Shown: one piece after another, positions 42,049-51,045 of the stretch | How positions within the stretch are numbered: the stretch's first letter is position 1 | Layout of the letters: each line of letters opens with the position of its first letter | Source: Blastococcus sp. | GTDB lineage: Bacteria > Actinomycetota > Actinomycetes > Mycobacteriales > Geodermatophilaceae | Direction: 5' to 3' | Length of the DNA stretch: 64,000 nt | Assembly: GCA_025465355.1 (NCBI GenBank) | Contig: JAODNN010000024.1 | Coordinates: 27,258 to 91,257 of the forward strand | Notes under the pieces: generated by a model | The model's input: the letters and a program-made list of their open reading frames with translations, nothing else | Told to the model about the DNA's origin: nothing | Database searches by the model: none | Translations under genes and position numbers: made by a program

Positions 42049-43494
42049 ATGGCCTCAGCCACCGTGTTCGGAGCGGCGCCGGCGAAGCGCCGGCGCGACC
42101 GCACCCACTGGCTCTACCTCGCCGTTCTCGCCTCCGTCGCCCTGGGCATCGCCGTGGGCCTGCTCTTCCCGGCGTTTGCGACCGAGCTCAAGTGGCTGGG
42201 TACGGCGTTCGTCGGGCTGATCAAGATGCTCATCGCCCCGGTCATCTTCTGCACGATCGTGCTGGGCATCGGCTCGATCCGGAAGGCGGCCAAGGTCGGC
42301 CGCGTCGGCGGGCTGGCCCTGTGCTACTTCCTGGTCATGTCGACGGTGGCGCTGGCCATCGGCCTGGTCGTGGGCAACCTGCTGCACCCGGGCGGCGGCC
42401 TGCACATCACCGACGCCCTGCGCGGGCAGGGAGCAACCCTGGCGGCGAACGCCGAACAGAGCGGCGGGACGACCGACTTCGTGCTCGGCCTCATCCCCAC
42501 GAGCCTGCTGTCGGCACTGACCTCCGGATCGGTGCTGCAGGCGCTGCTGGTCGCGCTGCTGGTCGGCTTCGCCATCCAGGCCATGGGCCGCGCGGGCGAG
42601 CCGCTGCTGCGCGGGGTCGGCCTCCTGCAGAAGCTGGTCTTCCGCGTGCTGGGCATGATCATGTGGGTGGCGCCCATCGGCGCCTTCGGGGCCATCGCCG
42701 CCGTCGTGGGCTCGACCGGGGTCGACGCGCTGAAGAGCCTCGCCGTCCTCATGCTCGGTTTCTATGCCGCCTGCGCGATCTTCGTCGTCGTCGTCCTGGG
42801 CCTCCTGCTCCGGCTGGTGGCGGGGGTGAACGTCCTGTCCCTGCTGCGCTACCTCGGCCGGGAATTCCTCCTGATCGTCTCGACCTCGTCGTCGGAGTCC
42901 GCGCTCCCCCGCCTGATCGCCAAGATGGAGCACGCCGGAGTCAGCAAGCCGGTCGCCGGGATCGTCGTCCCGACCGGCTACTCCTTCAACCTCGACGGCA
43001 CCGCCATCTACCTGACAATGGCGTCGCTGTTCATCGCGCAGGCGCTCGGCAACCCGCTCTCGATCGGGGCGCAGATCGGCTTGCTGCTGTTCATGATCGT
43101 CGCCTCCAAGGGCGCGGCCGGTGTCAGCGGCGCCGGCCTGGCGACGCTGGCCGGCGGGCTCTCCGCCCACCGGCCGGAACTGCTCGACGGGGTGGGGCTC
43201 ATCGTCGGCATCGACCGCTTCATGTCCGAGGCGCGCGCGGTCACCAACTTCGCCGGCAACGCGGTCGCCACGGTGCTCATCGCCACCTGGACGAAGGAAC
43301 TCGACAGGTCTGCGCTCGACGCCGCCCTGTCCGGGCGGAGCCCCTTCGACGAGGCCACCATGCTCGACCCGCACGATGCCGACGCCGATGATGCCGACGC
43401 AGATGTCCAGGGCGGCGCGCCGGAGCCGATCCGGGGCCTCGGCGGCCGCGACGCGGGTGCTCAGCCGGAGCTGACGCCGTCCGCCGCCGGCTGA
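42049..43494 (+). CDS. dctA: C4-dicarboxylate:cation symporter DctA
   Basis: 481 residues, ATG 42049 after CAGGAGC. Helices match the glutamate/dicarboxylate carrier fold. The serine-rich reentrant loop is VSTSSSESALPRLI, the PTGYSFNLDGTAIYLTM motif belongs to helix 7, and FAGNAVATVLIATW to helix 8 with its cation and substrate residues. It imports succinate, fumarate and malate with Na+ or H+. The C-terminal ~70 residues are an acidic Asp/Ala tail. Divergent from its probable regulator pair. Confidence 0.92.
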   Translation: MASATVFGAAPAKRRRDRTHWLYLAVLASVALGIAVGLLFPAFATELKWLGTAFVGLIKMLIAPVIFCTIVLGIGSIRKAAKVGRVGGLALCYFLVMSTVALAIGLVVGNLLHPGGGLHITDALRGQGATLAANAEQSGGTTDFVLGLIPTSLLSALTSGSVLQALLVALLVGFAIQAMGRAGEPLLRGVGLLQKLVFRVLGMIMWVAPIGAFGAIAAVVGSTGVDALKSLAVLMLGFYAACAIFVVVVLGLLLRLVAGVNVLSLLRYLGREFLLIVSTSSSESALPRLIAKMEHAGVSKPVAGIVVPTGYSFNLDGTAIYLTMASLFIAQALGNPLSIGAQIGLLLFMIVASKGAAGVSGAGLATLAGGLSAHRPELLDGVGLIVGIDRFMSEARAVTNFAGNAVATVLIATWTKELDRSALDAALSGRSPFDEATMLDPHDADADDADADVQGGAPEPIRGLGGRDAGAQPELTPSAAG

Positions 43495-43522
43495 CCACTC
43501 CTCGTGGCCTGAGCACCGACCG

Positions 43523-43564
43523 CGATGGTGCCCGGTTCCCCTCGTCGGGAGCCGGGCACCATCG
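43523..43564. terminator. Bidirectional terminator between dctA and YihY-type gene
   Basis: Perfect 13-bp stem (43523-43535 with 43552-43564), loop of 16 bases with extra pairing inside. It serves both convergent genes. Confidence 0.8.
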
Positions 43565-43570
43565 AGCCGG

Positions 43571-44629
43571 TCACGGGTCCTCACGGCTCTGCGGCTGCGC
43601 GGACTCCGCCGGCGACGGCCGGCGAGCCTCGGGTGGATGCCCTGCGCCCGGCTCCTTCCCGCCGCGGTCGAAGTGGACGTCGACGCGCTGGAAGCCCTTG
43701 GCGCGCTGGGCGCGCGCGGCCTTCGCGTACACCTGCTCGTCGCCGCTGGTGAGCTCGACATCGTCGGTGAACGGCGTGAGCAGGGCGCGGGGATGGAGGT
43801 GGTCGACCCGGACGACGTTGACCTCGACGCACAGCACCAGCGATGTGGCAGCCAGGTAGATGAACGCCATGAGCCCGAGAACGAGCGCGAACACCGCGTT
43901 CACGGCGCTGGCCCCCTTGACGACGTGCGTGACGTAGATCCCGCCGAAGGACTGCAGCAGCTGCCAGACCACCGCGGCGGCGAGAGCGCCCGGAGCCACC
44001 TGCCCGATGGTGAGCCTGCGCGCGGTGGTCCACCGGAATCCGAGCACGAACACGCCCGCGTTCACGATGACCGCAGCAACCGTCAGCAGGACGTGCAGTC
44101 CCCCGCTGAGACCACGGCCGTACGTGGCAGTGCCACTGCCCAGCGTCGACAGCACCGTGCTTCCCACCACCAGGAGGCCCAGGCCGCACAGCAGCAGCAG
44201 ACTGCGCCCGCGGGCCCTGATCGGATCCGGTCGGCTGTTGCGCGGCACGGCCCAGGCAGTGTTCATGGTGTGCTGCAACGCCTGACCCAAGCCCGTCCCG
44301 CCGTAGAGCGCGACAAGGGTCCCGATGATCAGGCCGGTGACGCCGCCACCGAGATGCTCCGGGTGCCCCAGTTGCGGCCCGATGACCGGTAGCTCCCTCA
44401 GCGCTGAATCGAAGACCCGGTGCTGCAGCGCAGGATCTCCGCGCAGGACCAGGCCCAGCACCGTCGAGAGCAGGAGCAGGAGCGGGAACAGGGCAAGGAA
44501 CCCGTAGTAGGTGATCAGGGCGGCCAGGAAGTGCCCGTCGTCGTCGGCGAACTTGTAGAACACCGCGATCGGAAACCCGGCGGCGGGGTGTCGCCGCTGG
44601 AACCGGTCCGTGCGGGCGGTCATGGTCAT
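43571..44629 (-). CDS. YihY/BrkB-family membrane protein
   Basis: 352 residues from ATG 44629, preceded by AGAGGTG; a longer frame exists but lacks a site. YKFADDDGHFLAALITYYGFLALFPLLLLLSTVLG is the family's first block; six hydrophobic helices follow, with GFRWTTARRLTIGQVAPGA. A hydrophilic tail of ~80 residues (AKAARAQRAKGFQRVDVHFD) is cytoplasmic. Once called ribonuclease BN by mistake; true role unknown. Confidence 0.88.
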   Translation of the reverse strand: MTMTARTDRFQRRHPAAGFPIAVFYKFADDDGHFLAALITYYGFLALFPLLLLLSTVLGLVLRGDPALQHRVFDSALRELPVIGPQLGHPEHLGGGVTGLIIGTLVALYGGTGLGQALQHTMNTAWAVPRNSRPDPIRARGRSLLLLCGLGLLVVGSTVLSTLGSGTATYGRGLSGGLHVLLTVAAVIVNAGVFVLGFRWTTARRLTIGQVAPGALAAAVVWQLLQSFGGIYVTHVVKGASAVNAVFALVLGLMAFIYLAATSLVLCVEVNVVRVDHLHPRALLTPFTDDVELTSGDEQVYAKAARAQRAKGFQRVDVHFDRGGKEPGAGHPPEARRPSPAESAQPQSREDP

Positions 44630-44816
44630 GGGGGCACCTCTGTCCCGTCGGCGCCGGATCCCATACCCACGGATCGGCCTCCTGAGCACGGCACCGACCA
44701 GATGCGGCGCCGACCGGATCAGGTGGCCGCAACCGATCCAGGACCCGGTGTCGGGATCCGTTTCCAGGAGCCGCCCGGCGGCGGAGAATCCCCCCACCAT
44801 CGGGCGGGGGGCGATC

Positions 44817-46055
44817 ATGAGTGAGCGCACCACGTGCGTGGTCATCGGGGGTGGTCCCGCCGGAATGGTGCTGGCTCTGTTGCTTGCCCGCGCCGGCGTC
44901 GAGGTGACCGTCCTGGAGAAGCACGGCGACTTCCTGCGCGACTTCCGCGGCGACACCGTGCACCCGTCGACGCTGCAGTTGCTCGACGAACTGGGTCTGG
45001 CGCAGCGGTTCGCCCAGCTTCCGTACAGCAGGGTCGACCAGGTGGTGTTCCCGATCGGCGGCGACCGGAGCGTGGTCGTCGCGGACTTCCGCCGGCTGCA
45101 CGTGCGGTATCCCTACGTCGCGATGGTGCCCCAGTGGGACCTGCTCAACCTGCTCGCCGAGGCCGCGCGGGAAGAACCGTCCTTCACCCTCCGGATGCGG
45201 ACCGAGGCGACCGGCCTGATCCGCGAGGCCGGACGGGTACGCGGGGTGCGCTACCGCACGCAGGAGGGAACCACCGGGGAGATCCCTGCCGAGCTCACCG
45301 TGGCGTGTGACGGCCGCTGGTCGATCGCGCACCAGCAGGCGGACCTGCCGCTCGAGGAGTTCCCCGTCTCCATCGACGCCTGGTGGTTCCGGCTCCCGCG
45401 CGTGCCTGACGACCGTCCCGCCGCGCTGACCCCGCGGGCGGCCAAGGGCAGGTTCGCCATAGTGATCCCGCGCAACGACTTCCTCCAGATCGCCTACATC
45501 GGCAAGAAGGGGACCGACAAGCAACTGCGGGCGCGGGGCATAGAGCGCTTCCGTCAGGACATCGCGGAACTCATGCCGGAGTTCGGCGACCGGGTCGACG
45601 CGCTGGCGTCGATGGACGACGTCAAGCACCTCGACGTGCGGGTGAACCGGCTCGGCCGTTGGCATGTCGACGGGCTGCTGTGCATCGGCGACGCGGCGCA
45701 TGCGATGTCGCCGGTCGGCGGCGTCGGCATCAACCTGGCCGTCCAGGACGCCGTGGCCGCGGCGTCCCTGCTGGCCGAGCACCTGCGGCAGCGCGGCGCG
45801 GTGACGCCGTCAGAACTGGCGGCGGTGCGCGCCCGCCGGGTGCTGCCCACGATCCTCGTTCAGGCCCTGCAGCGGCTCCTGCACCGCGCTCTGGTGACGC
45901 CGATCATCGAGGGCCGGCGCATGGGGCCGCCGAAACCCGTGCTGGCCCTGATGCGCCGCATTCCACAGGTGTCCCTGGTTCCGGCCTACCTCATCGGCGT
46001 CGGCCTGCGACCCGAACACGCACCCGAGTTCGCCAGGCGACATGCGGGAGAGTGA
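44817..46055 (+). CDS. FAD-dependent monooxygenase-like protein (PHBH fold)
   Basis: 412 residues, ATG 44817 after GCGGGGGGCG. VVIGGGPAGMVLALLLARAGVEVTVLEKH binds FAD, the middle DG motif is VACDGRWSIA, and CIGDAAHAMSPVGGVGINLAVQDA is the GD motif. This places it with aromatic hydroxylases such as PHBH and with polyketide or geranylgeranyl reductase relatives. Substrate unknown. It is convergent with the RibA/RibD fusion, 8 bp apart, and may or may not belong to the neighbouring cluster. Confidence 0.85.
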   Translation: MSERTTCVVIGGGPAGMVLALLLARAGVEVTVLEKHGDFLRDFRGDTVHPSTLQLLDELGLAQRFAQLPYSRVDQVVFPIGGDRSVVVADFRRLHVRYPYVAMVPQWDLLNLLAEAAREEPSFTLRMRTEATGLIREAGRVRGVRYRTQEGTTGEIPAELTVACDGRWSIAHQQADLPLEEFPVSIDAWWFRLPRVPDDRPAALTPRAAKGRFAIVIPRNDFLQIAYIGKKGTDKQLRARGIERFRQDIAELMPEFGDRVDALASMDDVKHLDVRVNRLGRWHVDGLLCIGDAAHAMSPVGGVGINLAVQDAVAAASLLAEHLRQRGAVTPSELAAVRARRVLPTILVQALQRLLHRALVTPIIEGRRMGPPKPVLALMRRIPQVSLVPAYLIGVGLRPEHAPEFARRHAGE

Positions 46056-46063
46056 CGAGCCTG

Positions 46064-47425
46064 CTACCGGCCTGGGACCGCGGATCGGTCCTCCACGTCG
46101 AAGCCGAACAGGACGTCGTCGCCGGCCAGGTACACGGATCGGTTCACCAACCGGACTCCCTCGGAGACCCGGCTGATGCCGAGCGGGCCGACCGCATCCA
46201 CCCCCGCACCGATGATGGTCGGCGACACCGAGAGCACGACCCGATCGACCGCACCGGACCGCAGCATCGAGGTGATGACCCGGCCGCCGCCTTCGACCAG
46301 CAGGGACGCGACACCGAGTGAGCGCAGCAGGCGCAGCACGTCCATGATCCGCAGCCCCTCGGGACCGGAGGCGACCTCGCGCACCATCACGCTCGCCGAG
46401 GCGAGTGCCCGCCGCCGCGCCGGGTCGGCGTCGGGCCGGCACACGATCAGCGTCGCGGCGTCGTCGGACAGCACCTTCGCGGTCAGCGGGGTGCGCAGCG
46501 TCGAATCGAGCACCACGCGCAGCGGCGACGCCCCGGGCACCATCCGCACCGTCAACTGCGGATCGTCCTGCAGCATCGTGCGCGCCCCCACCAGCACGGC
46601 GTCGCAGCCTGCGCGCATGGCATGCGCCACCCGGCGCTCCGGCTCCCCACTGATCCACCGTGCATCGCCGGTCTGTGTCGCTATCCGCCCGTCGATCGTC
46701 TGCGCGTACTTCAGCAGGACGTTCGGCCGGTCGGCGCGCGGCCGCTGCGAACCCAGCAGGCGGCCGACGTCGACGGGGGCAGCGGGCAACTCCTCGAGGG
46801 TGTTCCCGGCCGGCTGATGGTGTCCCAGCCGTGCCTGCTTGGTCGCGAGGTACGCGCGATTGCGCCGATGTGCGGCTGTGCCCAGCGAGCGCAGCGACTC
46901 CACGACGACTCCGTTGCGCCGCAGTCCGTCAGCCTTCGCGGGATTGTTGGACAACAGCCGCACGGACCGGACACCGAGGGCCCGCAGCACAGCTGCCGCG
47001 TCGTCGTAGGTGCGCAGGTCGGCATCCAGGCCGAGCCGCAGGTTCGCGTCGACCGTGTCGGCGCCGGCGTCCTGCTCGACGTAGGCCCGGAGCTTGTCGA
47101 CCAACCCGATGCCGCGCCCCTCGTGGCCATTGAGGTACAGCACCACTCCCCGTCCCTCTGCTGCGACCGTCTGCAGCGCCGACCGCAGCTGGACGCCACA
47201 GTCGCAGCGCAGCGAGCCGAGGGCGTCGCCGGTCAGGCATTCCGAGTGCAGTCGGGTCAGCACCGAGCCGCCGTCGCCCATCGCGCCGAGCACCAGCGCG
47301 AGGTGCAGGTGTCCGGACGACGTCTCGAAGGCACGTGCCTGGAACTCTCCGTAGGCGGTCGGGATCGGTGCGGACGCCGCTTCCCGGACGGATGACCGGC
47401 CCTGCTCCGACGATGTAGCAGCCAT
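46064..47425 (-). CDS. GTP cyclohydrolase II fused to RibD-type reductase
   Basis: 453 residues, ATG 47425. Residues ~20-215 are GTP cyclohydrolase II: HSECLTGD and RCDCG supply zinc ligands Cys63, Cys74 and Cys76, and Tyr97 and HEGRGIG are kept. Residues ~230-450 are a RibD C-terminal reductase: VLLKYAQTIDGRIA, WISGEPERRVAHAMRAGCDA, LLVEGGGRV. The deaminase half of RibD is missing. The product could be a diamino-ribitylaminopyrimidinone phosphate, the early riboflavin precursor before deamination. Its neighbours suggest a dedicated secondary pathway rather than housekeeping riboflavin synthesis. Confidence 0.9.
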   Translation of the reverse strand: MAATSSEQGRSSVREAASAPIPTAYGEFQARAFETSSGHLHLALVLGAMGDGGSVLTRLHSECLTGDALGSLRCDCGVQLRSALQTVAAEGRGVVLYLNGHEGRGIGLVDKLRAYVEQDAGADTVDANLRLGLDADLRTYDDAAAVLRALGVRSVRLLSNNPAKADGLRRNGVVVESLRSLGTAAHRRNRAYLATKQARLGHHQPAGNTLEELPAAPVDVGRLLGSQRPRADRPNVLLKYAQTIDGRIATQTGDARWISGEPERRVAHAMRAGCDAVLVGARTMLQDDPQLTVRMVPGASPLRVVLDSTLRTPLTAKVLSDDAATLIVCRPDADPARRRALASASVMVREVASGPEGLRIMDVLRLLRSLGVASLLVEGGGRVITSMLRSGAVDRVVLSVSPTIIGAGVDAVGPLGISRVSEGVRLVNRSVYLAGDDVLFGFDVEDRSAVPGR

Positions 47426-47521
47426 CAGCCCGACTCCTCGCTCGCGCGCTCACGGGGCTCCGCACGCTACCGTCGCTCGGCCGGATCACACGCGGTCGGA
47501 AGCACCGGGAGGCGAACTGGC

Positions 47522-48505
47522 GTGCAGGCCCGCCGACTGCTGTTCGTGGCGCCGCGACGGGTCGAGGTGGCCTCCGTCGACGTCCGGGAGCCCGGACCGG
47601 GGCAGTTGCTCGTCCGGACCCTGCACTCGGGTATCAGCACCGGCACCGAGCTGCTCTGCTACCGGGGACTGCTGGACCAGGACCTTCCGCTGGACGAACG
47701 AATCGGAGCGCTCGGCGGCAGCTTCCGCTACCCGTTCCCGTACGGCTACAACTGTGTCGGCAGGGTCGAGCGGTCCACCGCTTCGCTCCCTGCCGGGACG
47801 CTGGTCTTCGCCTTCCATCCGCACCAGGACCGGTTCGTGGTGTCCGAGGCCGACGTCGTCGTGCTGCCGCACGGCACCGACCCCCGGTCGGCCACCTTGT
47901 TCGCCCTCGTCGAGACCGGGCTGCAGCTCAGCCTCGACGCCGGTCAGGTGGCGCACGAGACCGTCGTCGTCCTCGGCCTGGGGGCCGTCGGGCTGATCAC
48001 GGCGCTGCTCCTGCAACGTGCCGGCGCAACCGTCGTCGCCGGGGACCCGCTCGCCGAGCGCCGCGACCTGGCACTGTCGCTCGGCATCCCCGCGGCTCCA
48101 CCGGAGGAGCTGCCGTCCCGCCTCCCGCCGGCCGGTGTACCGGTGGTCGTCGAGCTGTCGGGGAGCCCCGAGGCCCTTCCCACCGCGCTCCCCCTGCTCG
48201 CGCACGAGGGCACCGCGCTCGTGGGCTCCTGGTACGGCGAGCAGAAGGTGGTGCTGCCGCTCGGAGGCGCCTTCCATCGACGCCGGCTCACCATCCGCAG
48301 CAGCCAGGTGTCCTCCATTCCCGCCGGGCTGGCCGGACGGTGGGATGTCGCCCGTCGCCGCCAGGTGGCCGCTGCCCTGCTCGCCGAGCTGCCGTTGCCG
48401 GCCCTGGCCACGACCGAGATGGCCTTCGACGACGCGCCGCTGGCCTACCAGGCACTGGACCGCCGCGCTCCTGGTGTCCTGCACGTCGCATTGCGCTATC
48501 CATAG
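47522..48505 (+). CDS. Zinc-less MDR dehydrogenase (BchC-like)
   Basis: 327 residues, GTG 47522 after GGGAGG. The N-terminal part reads HSGISTGTELLCYRG and PYGYNCVGRVE, as in BchC-type proteins, where the catalytic-zinc Cys of ordinary alcohol dehydrogenases is replaced by Ser. The cofactor fold is VVVLGLGAVGLITALLLQRAGA. The structural zinc cluster is also absent. It probably oxidises or reduces a hydroxyethyl- or ketone-type group with NAD(P). It is divergent from the RibA/RibD fusion and 3 bp before the PTPS-like gene, so the three are likely functionally linked. Confidence 0.8.
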   Translation: MQARRLLFVAPRRVEVASVDVREPGPGQLLVRTLHSGISTGTELLCYRGLLDQDLPLDERIGALGGSFRYPFPYGYNCVGRVERSTASLPAGTLVFAFHPHQDRFVVSEADVVVLPHGTDPRSATLFALVETGLQLSLDAGQVAHETVVVLGLGAVGLITALLLQRAGATVVAGDPLAERRDLALSLGIPAAPPEELPSRLPPAGVPVVVELSGSPEALPTALPLLAHEGTALVGSWYGEQKVVLPLGGAFHRRRLTIRSSQVSSIPAGLAGRWDVARRRQVAAALLAELPLPALATTEMAFDDAPLAYQALDRRAPGVLHVALRYP

Positions 48506-48508
48506 CCC

Positions 48509-48883
48509 ATGTACGAGACCGGGACCGCACTCGGCGTACGCGCCTTCCACGTCATGCCCGGGATGCCGCCACCGGAGGGCGAACGGCACTCGCACGACTA
48601 CCGGCTCGACGTCGTCGTCCGCCGGGAGGACCTGGACGAGCGCGGCATGGTGGTCGACCTCGACCTGCTCGAGCAGGCGCTACGGGACGCCGCGGCGCAG
48701 GTCGACGGCGCGGACCTCGACCGTATCCAGCCGGCCGAGGCGGAGGCGGTGACCGTCGAGCTGTTCGCGCGGTGGCTGCACGGGCAGCTCGCAGCGGCCC
48801 TCGCCCGGCAGCCGGGGCTGACGCTGGCCGTGCGCGTCTGGGAGTCCCCGACCGCGTTCGGGGGTTACACCGCCCCCGTATGA
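48509..48883 (+). CDS. 6-pyruvoyl-tetrahydropterin synthase family protein with Glu at the Cys position
   Basis: 124 residues, ATG 48509. Zinc ligands are His14, His27 and His29 (GERHSHDYRLDVVV). The catalytic Cys, normally four residues before the HxH, is Glu23, the hallmark reported for PTPS-III enzymes that form 6-hydroxymethyl-dihydropterin. The C-terminal VRVWESPTAFGGY retains the conserved Glu. The usual LDHxxLN segment is altered (ADLDRI), so its catalytic His is not evident. Genes for a GTP cyclohydrolase fusion and glycosyltransferases lie on either side. The product is therefore uncertain. Confidence 0.8.
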   Translation: MYETGTALGVRAFHVMPGMPPPEGERHSHDYRLDVVVRREDLDERGMVVDLDLLEQALRDAAAQVDGADLDRIQPAEAEAVTVELFARWLHGQLAAALARQPGLTLAVRVWESPTAFGGYTAPV

Positions 48884-49977
48884 GCCCCGGGCGCGAGCAG
48901 CTCCTCGTAGGCCGCGAGGCAGCGCTGTGCGCACGCGTCCCAGGTGAACCGCGCGAGCAGCAGCTCGCGGCCGTTCCGCCCCATCCGGGCGGCGAGCGCG
49001 CGGTCCCCGAGCAGCTGCGCGATGCGGTCACGGAGCTCGTCGACGTCGCCAGGGGTCACCAGGAATCCCGTCTCACCGTCGCGCACCACCTCGGGCAGCG
49101 CGTCCAGGCGGCTGGCGATCACCGGTGTCCCGCTCGCCATCGCCTCGAGCACGCTGAGCCCCAGGAGTTCGGAGATCGCGAATCGCCGGCCGTAGCAGTC
49201 CTGCTTGACGGTCGGCAGCACGAAGACCGCAGCCCCGCGGTGGAGCCCGGGCAGGGCGGACTCGGCGACCGCCCCCGGGAAGACGACATCCCGCCCACGC
49301 GCCAGTCGCCGCAGCAGGAGCGGGTAGTCCCGCTCGGGTGGCCGGGCGTCGTGCCCGCCGGTGCCGGCGACGGTGAGCCGCGCCCCCTCCGGCAGCGCGG
49401 GTATCAGCCGGTCGACCCCCTTGTGCGGGGTGAGCCGCCCGACGAAGAGGACGCCGTCCCGGGAGAGCCCCGGCTCGGGGGCGAACCGCTGCGGATCCGC
49501 CCCGCCGTAGACGACACGCGTCCGGTCGGCAGGAACTCCGAGGACGTCCGCGGAGAAGCGGGACACGGTCAGGAACCGGTCGAACAGCGCAGGCAGGAGG
49601 CCGAGCCAGCCACCGCCGCCGAGCCCGTGGTCGGTGGTGACCAGCCGCTGACCGCGCAGCCGCGCGGCGAGCGCCGCCACGCGGCTCGGTGCACTGCGAG
49701 TGTGGTGGGTGTGGACGACGTCGGCGCGATCGAGGGCCCACAGCAGCTGCGGCGCCAGCGGGTGCACCGGATGACCGCGCCCGTAGCCCACCGGACGCAG
49801 GGTGCGCACGCGGACCCCGGACGGGTCACGGACGACGCCCGCGCGCGGTCCGAAGGCGACCAGATCGACGTCGGCATGGCGAGCCAGCGCCCGGACGAGC
49901 TCGACCGGATAGCGCTCCCCGCCGCCGAACAGGCCGGCCGCCCCGAAGGGGGTCGGGGCGACATGGACGATGCGCAC
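48865..49977 (-). CDS. GT4-family glycosyltransferase (A)
   Basis: 370 residues from GTG 49977, where VRIVHVAPTPFGAAGLFGGGERYP matches the usual GT4 start; a longer frame exists. The GT-B fold shows VVHTHHTRS, GVLFVGRLTPHKGVDRLIPAL and the C-terminal donor motif ELLGLSVLEAMASGTPVIASR. It transfers a sugar from a nucleotide donor. Its 3' end overlaps the PTPS gene by 19 bp and its 5' end overlaps the next gene by 15 bp, so this is a very compact cluster. Confidence 0.88.
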   Translation of the reverse strand: MRIVHVAPTPFGAAGLFGGGERYPVELVRALARHADVDLVAFGPRAGVVRDPSGVRVRTLRPVGYGRGHPVHPLAPQLLWALDRADVVHTHHTRSAPSRVAALAARLRGQRLVTTDHGLGGGGWLGLLPALFDRFLTVSRFSADVLGVPADRTRVVYGGADPQRFAPEPGLSRDGVLFVGRLTPHKGVDRLIPALPEGARLTVAGTGGHDARPPERDYPLLLRRLARGRDVVFPGAVAESALPGLHRGAAVFVLPTVKQDCYGRRFAISELLGLSVLEAMASGTPVIASRLDALPEVVRDGETGFLVTPGDVDELRDRIAQLLGDRALAARMGRNGRELLLARFTWDACAQRCLAAYEELLAPGAHTGAV

Positions 49978-51045
49978 CCGCTGATCGTCTCGCTGGTGAC
50001 GCTGGGAGACCCCGGAACGCTCACCGGCGGCTACCTCTACCACCGGCGCATCGCCGCGCTCGCCCCCCGGTTCGGCGCCCGCCTACGGTTCGTCTCCGTG
50101 CCGGCGGCGCCGTTCCCGCTGCCGCTCGCCGCAGGACCGGTCGTCCTGCGGACGTTGGCGCGGCAGGGTCCCGGCGTGGTCCTGCTCGACAGCATCGCCG
50201 CCGGCTACCTCGGGCCGTGGCTGCCGGCCAGGCGGCCCCGCGCCCCGGTGGTCGCGATCCTCCACCAGCCGCCCGGGGGGATCGACCACGGTCCGGTCCG
50301 GCGGGTCACGCAGGCGGCTCTCGACCGGTGGGCCTACCGCCACGCCGTCCGGCTGGTGGCGGCCAGCGCCGCACTCGCCGACGAGCTGGTGGCCGTGGGG
50401 CTGCCCCGGGCACGGCTGACGGTCGTCCCGCCCGGACGGGACGTGGCCCCCTCGCCCGGCGCGTCGCCCGGGGACCTGCGGCTCGGCCGGCGCGTGGCGC
50501 TGCTGTCGGTCGGGAACTGGGTGGCGCGCAAGGGCCTGCTCGACCTGCTGGAAGCGGTCAGCCGGCTGCCGGAGGATTCGGTGACGCTGCATCTCGTGGG
50601 TGATCCCGACGCGGAGCCGCGCTACGGGGCGCGGGTCCGGAACCGGCTGGCCGCCCCGGGCCTGGCCCGGCGGGTCGTCGTCCACGGGCCCCTGTCGGTG
50701 GCCGAGGTCGCGGCGCTCTATGCGGCCGCGGACGCCTTTGCGCTGGCCAGTTCGCGGGAGCCGTACGGCACGGTCTACGGGGAGGCCATGGCGGCCGGGT
50801 TGCCGGTGCTCGGGTACGCCGCGGGCAACCTTCCGCACCTGGCCCGGGACGGCGCGGAGGGTCTCGCCGTCCCTCCGGACGACGTCGACGCGCTGACCGC
50901 GGCCCTGCGACGCCTCGTCGACGACGACGGGCTGCGTCTGCGGATGGGGACGGCGGCCGCCCGCCGCGCCCTGACGTTCCCGACCTGGGAGGAGTCCGCC
51001 GCCCGCTTGTTCGGCGAACTGCGCCGCGTCGCGGAGACGGCATGA
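49963..51045 (+). CDS. GT4-family glycosyltransferase (B)
   Basis: About 360 residues from ATG 49963; a start nearer GTG 49994 is also possible. The N-terminus LIVSLVTLGDPGTLTGGYLYHRRIAALA gives the acceptor-domain loop; LLSVGNWVARKGLLDLLEAV and PYGTVYGEAMAAGLPVLGY are the donor-domain motifs. It differs from glycosyltransferase A in the N-terminal half. Coupled to the methyltransferase by an ATGA overlap. Together with A it would build a short glycan on the cluster's product. Confidence 0.85.
   Translation: MDDAHPLIVSLVTLGDPGTLTGGYLYHRRIAALAPRFGARLRFVSVPAAPFPLPLAAGPVVLRTLARQGPGVVLLDSIAAGYLGPWLPARRPRAPVVAILHQPPGGIDHGPVRRVTQAALDRWAYRHAVRLVAASAALADELVAVGLPRARLTVVPPGRDVAPSPGASPGDLRLGRRVALLSVGNWVARKGLLDLLEAVSRLPEDSVTLHLVGDPDAEPRYGARVRNRLAAPGLARRVVVHGPLSVAEVAALYAAADAFALASSREPYGTVYGEAMAAGLPVLGYAAGNLPHLARDGAEGLAVPPDDVDALTAALRRLVDDDGLRLRMGTAAARRALTFPTWEESAARLFGELRRVAETA

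Noticed and set aside
40326..43391. A 1021-codon frame spanning the kinase (antisense) and dctA (out of frame)
   Set aside because: Crosses a divergent promoter region and conflicts with two recognised genes.
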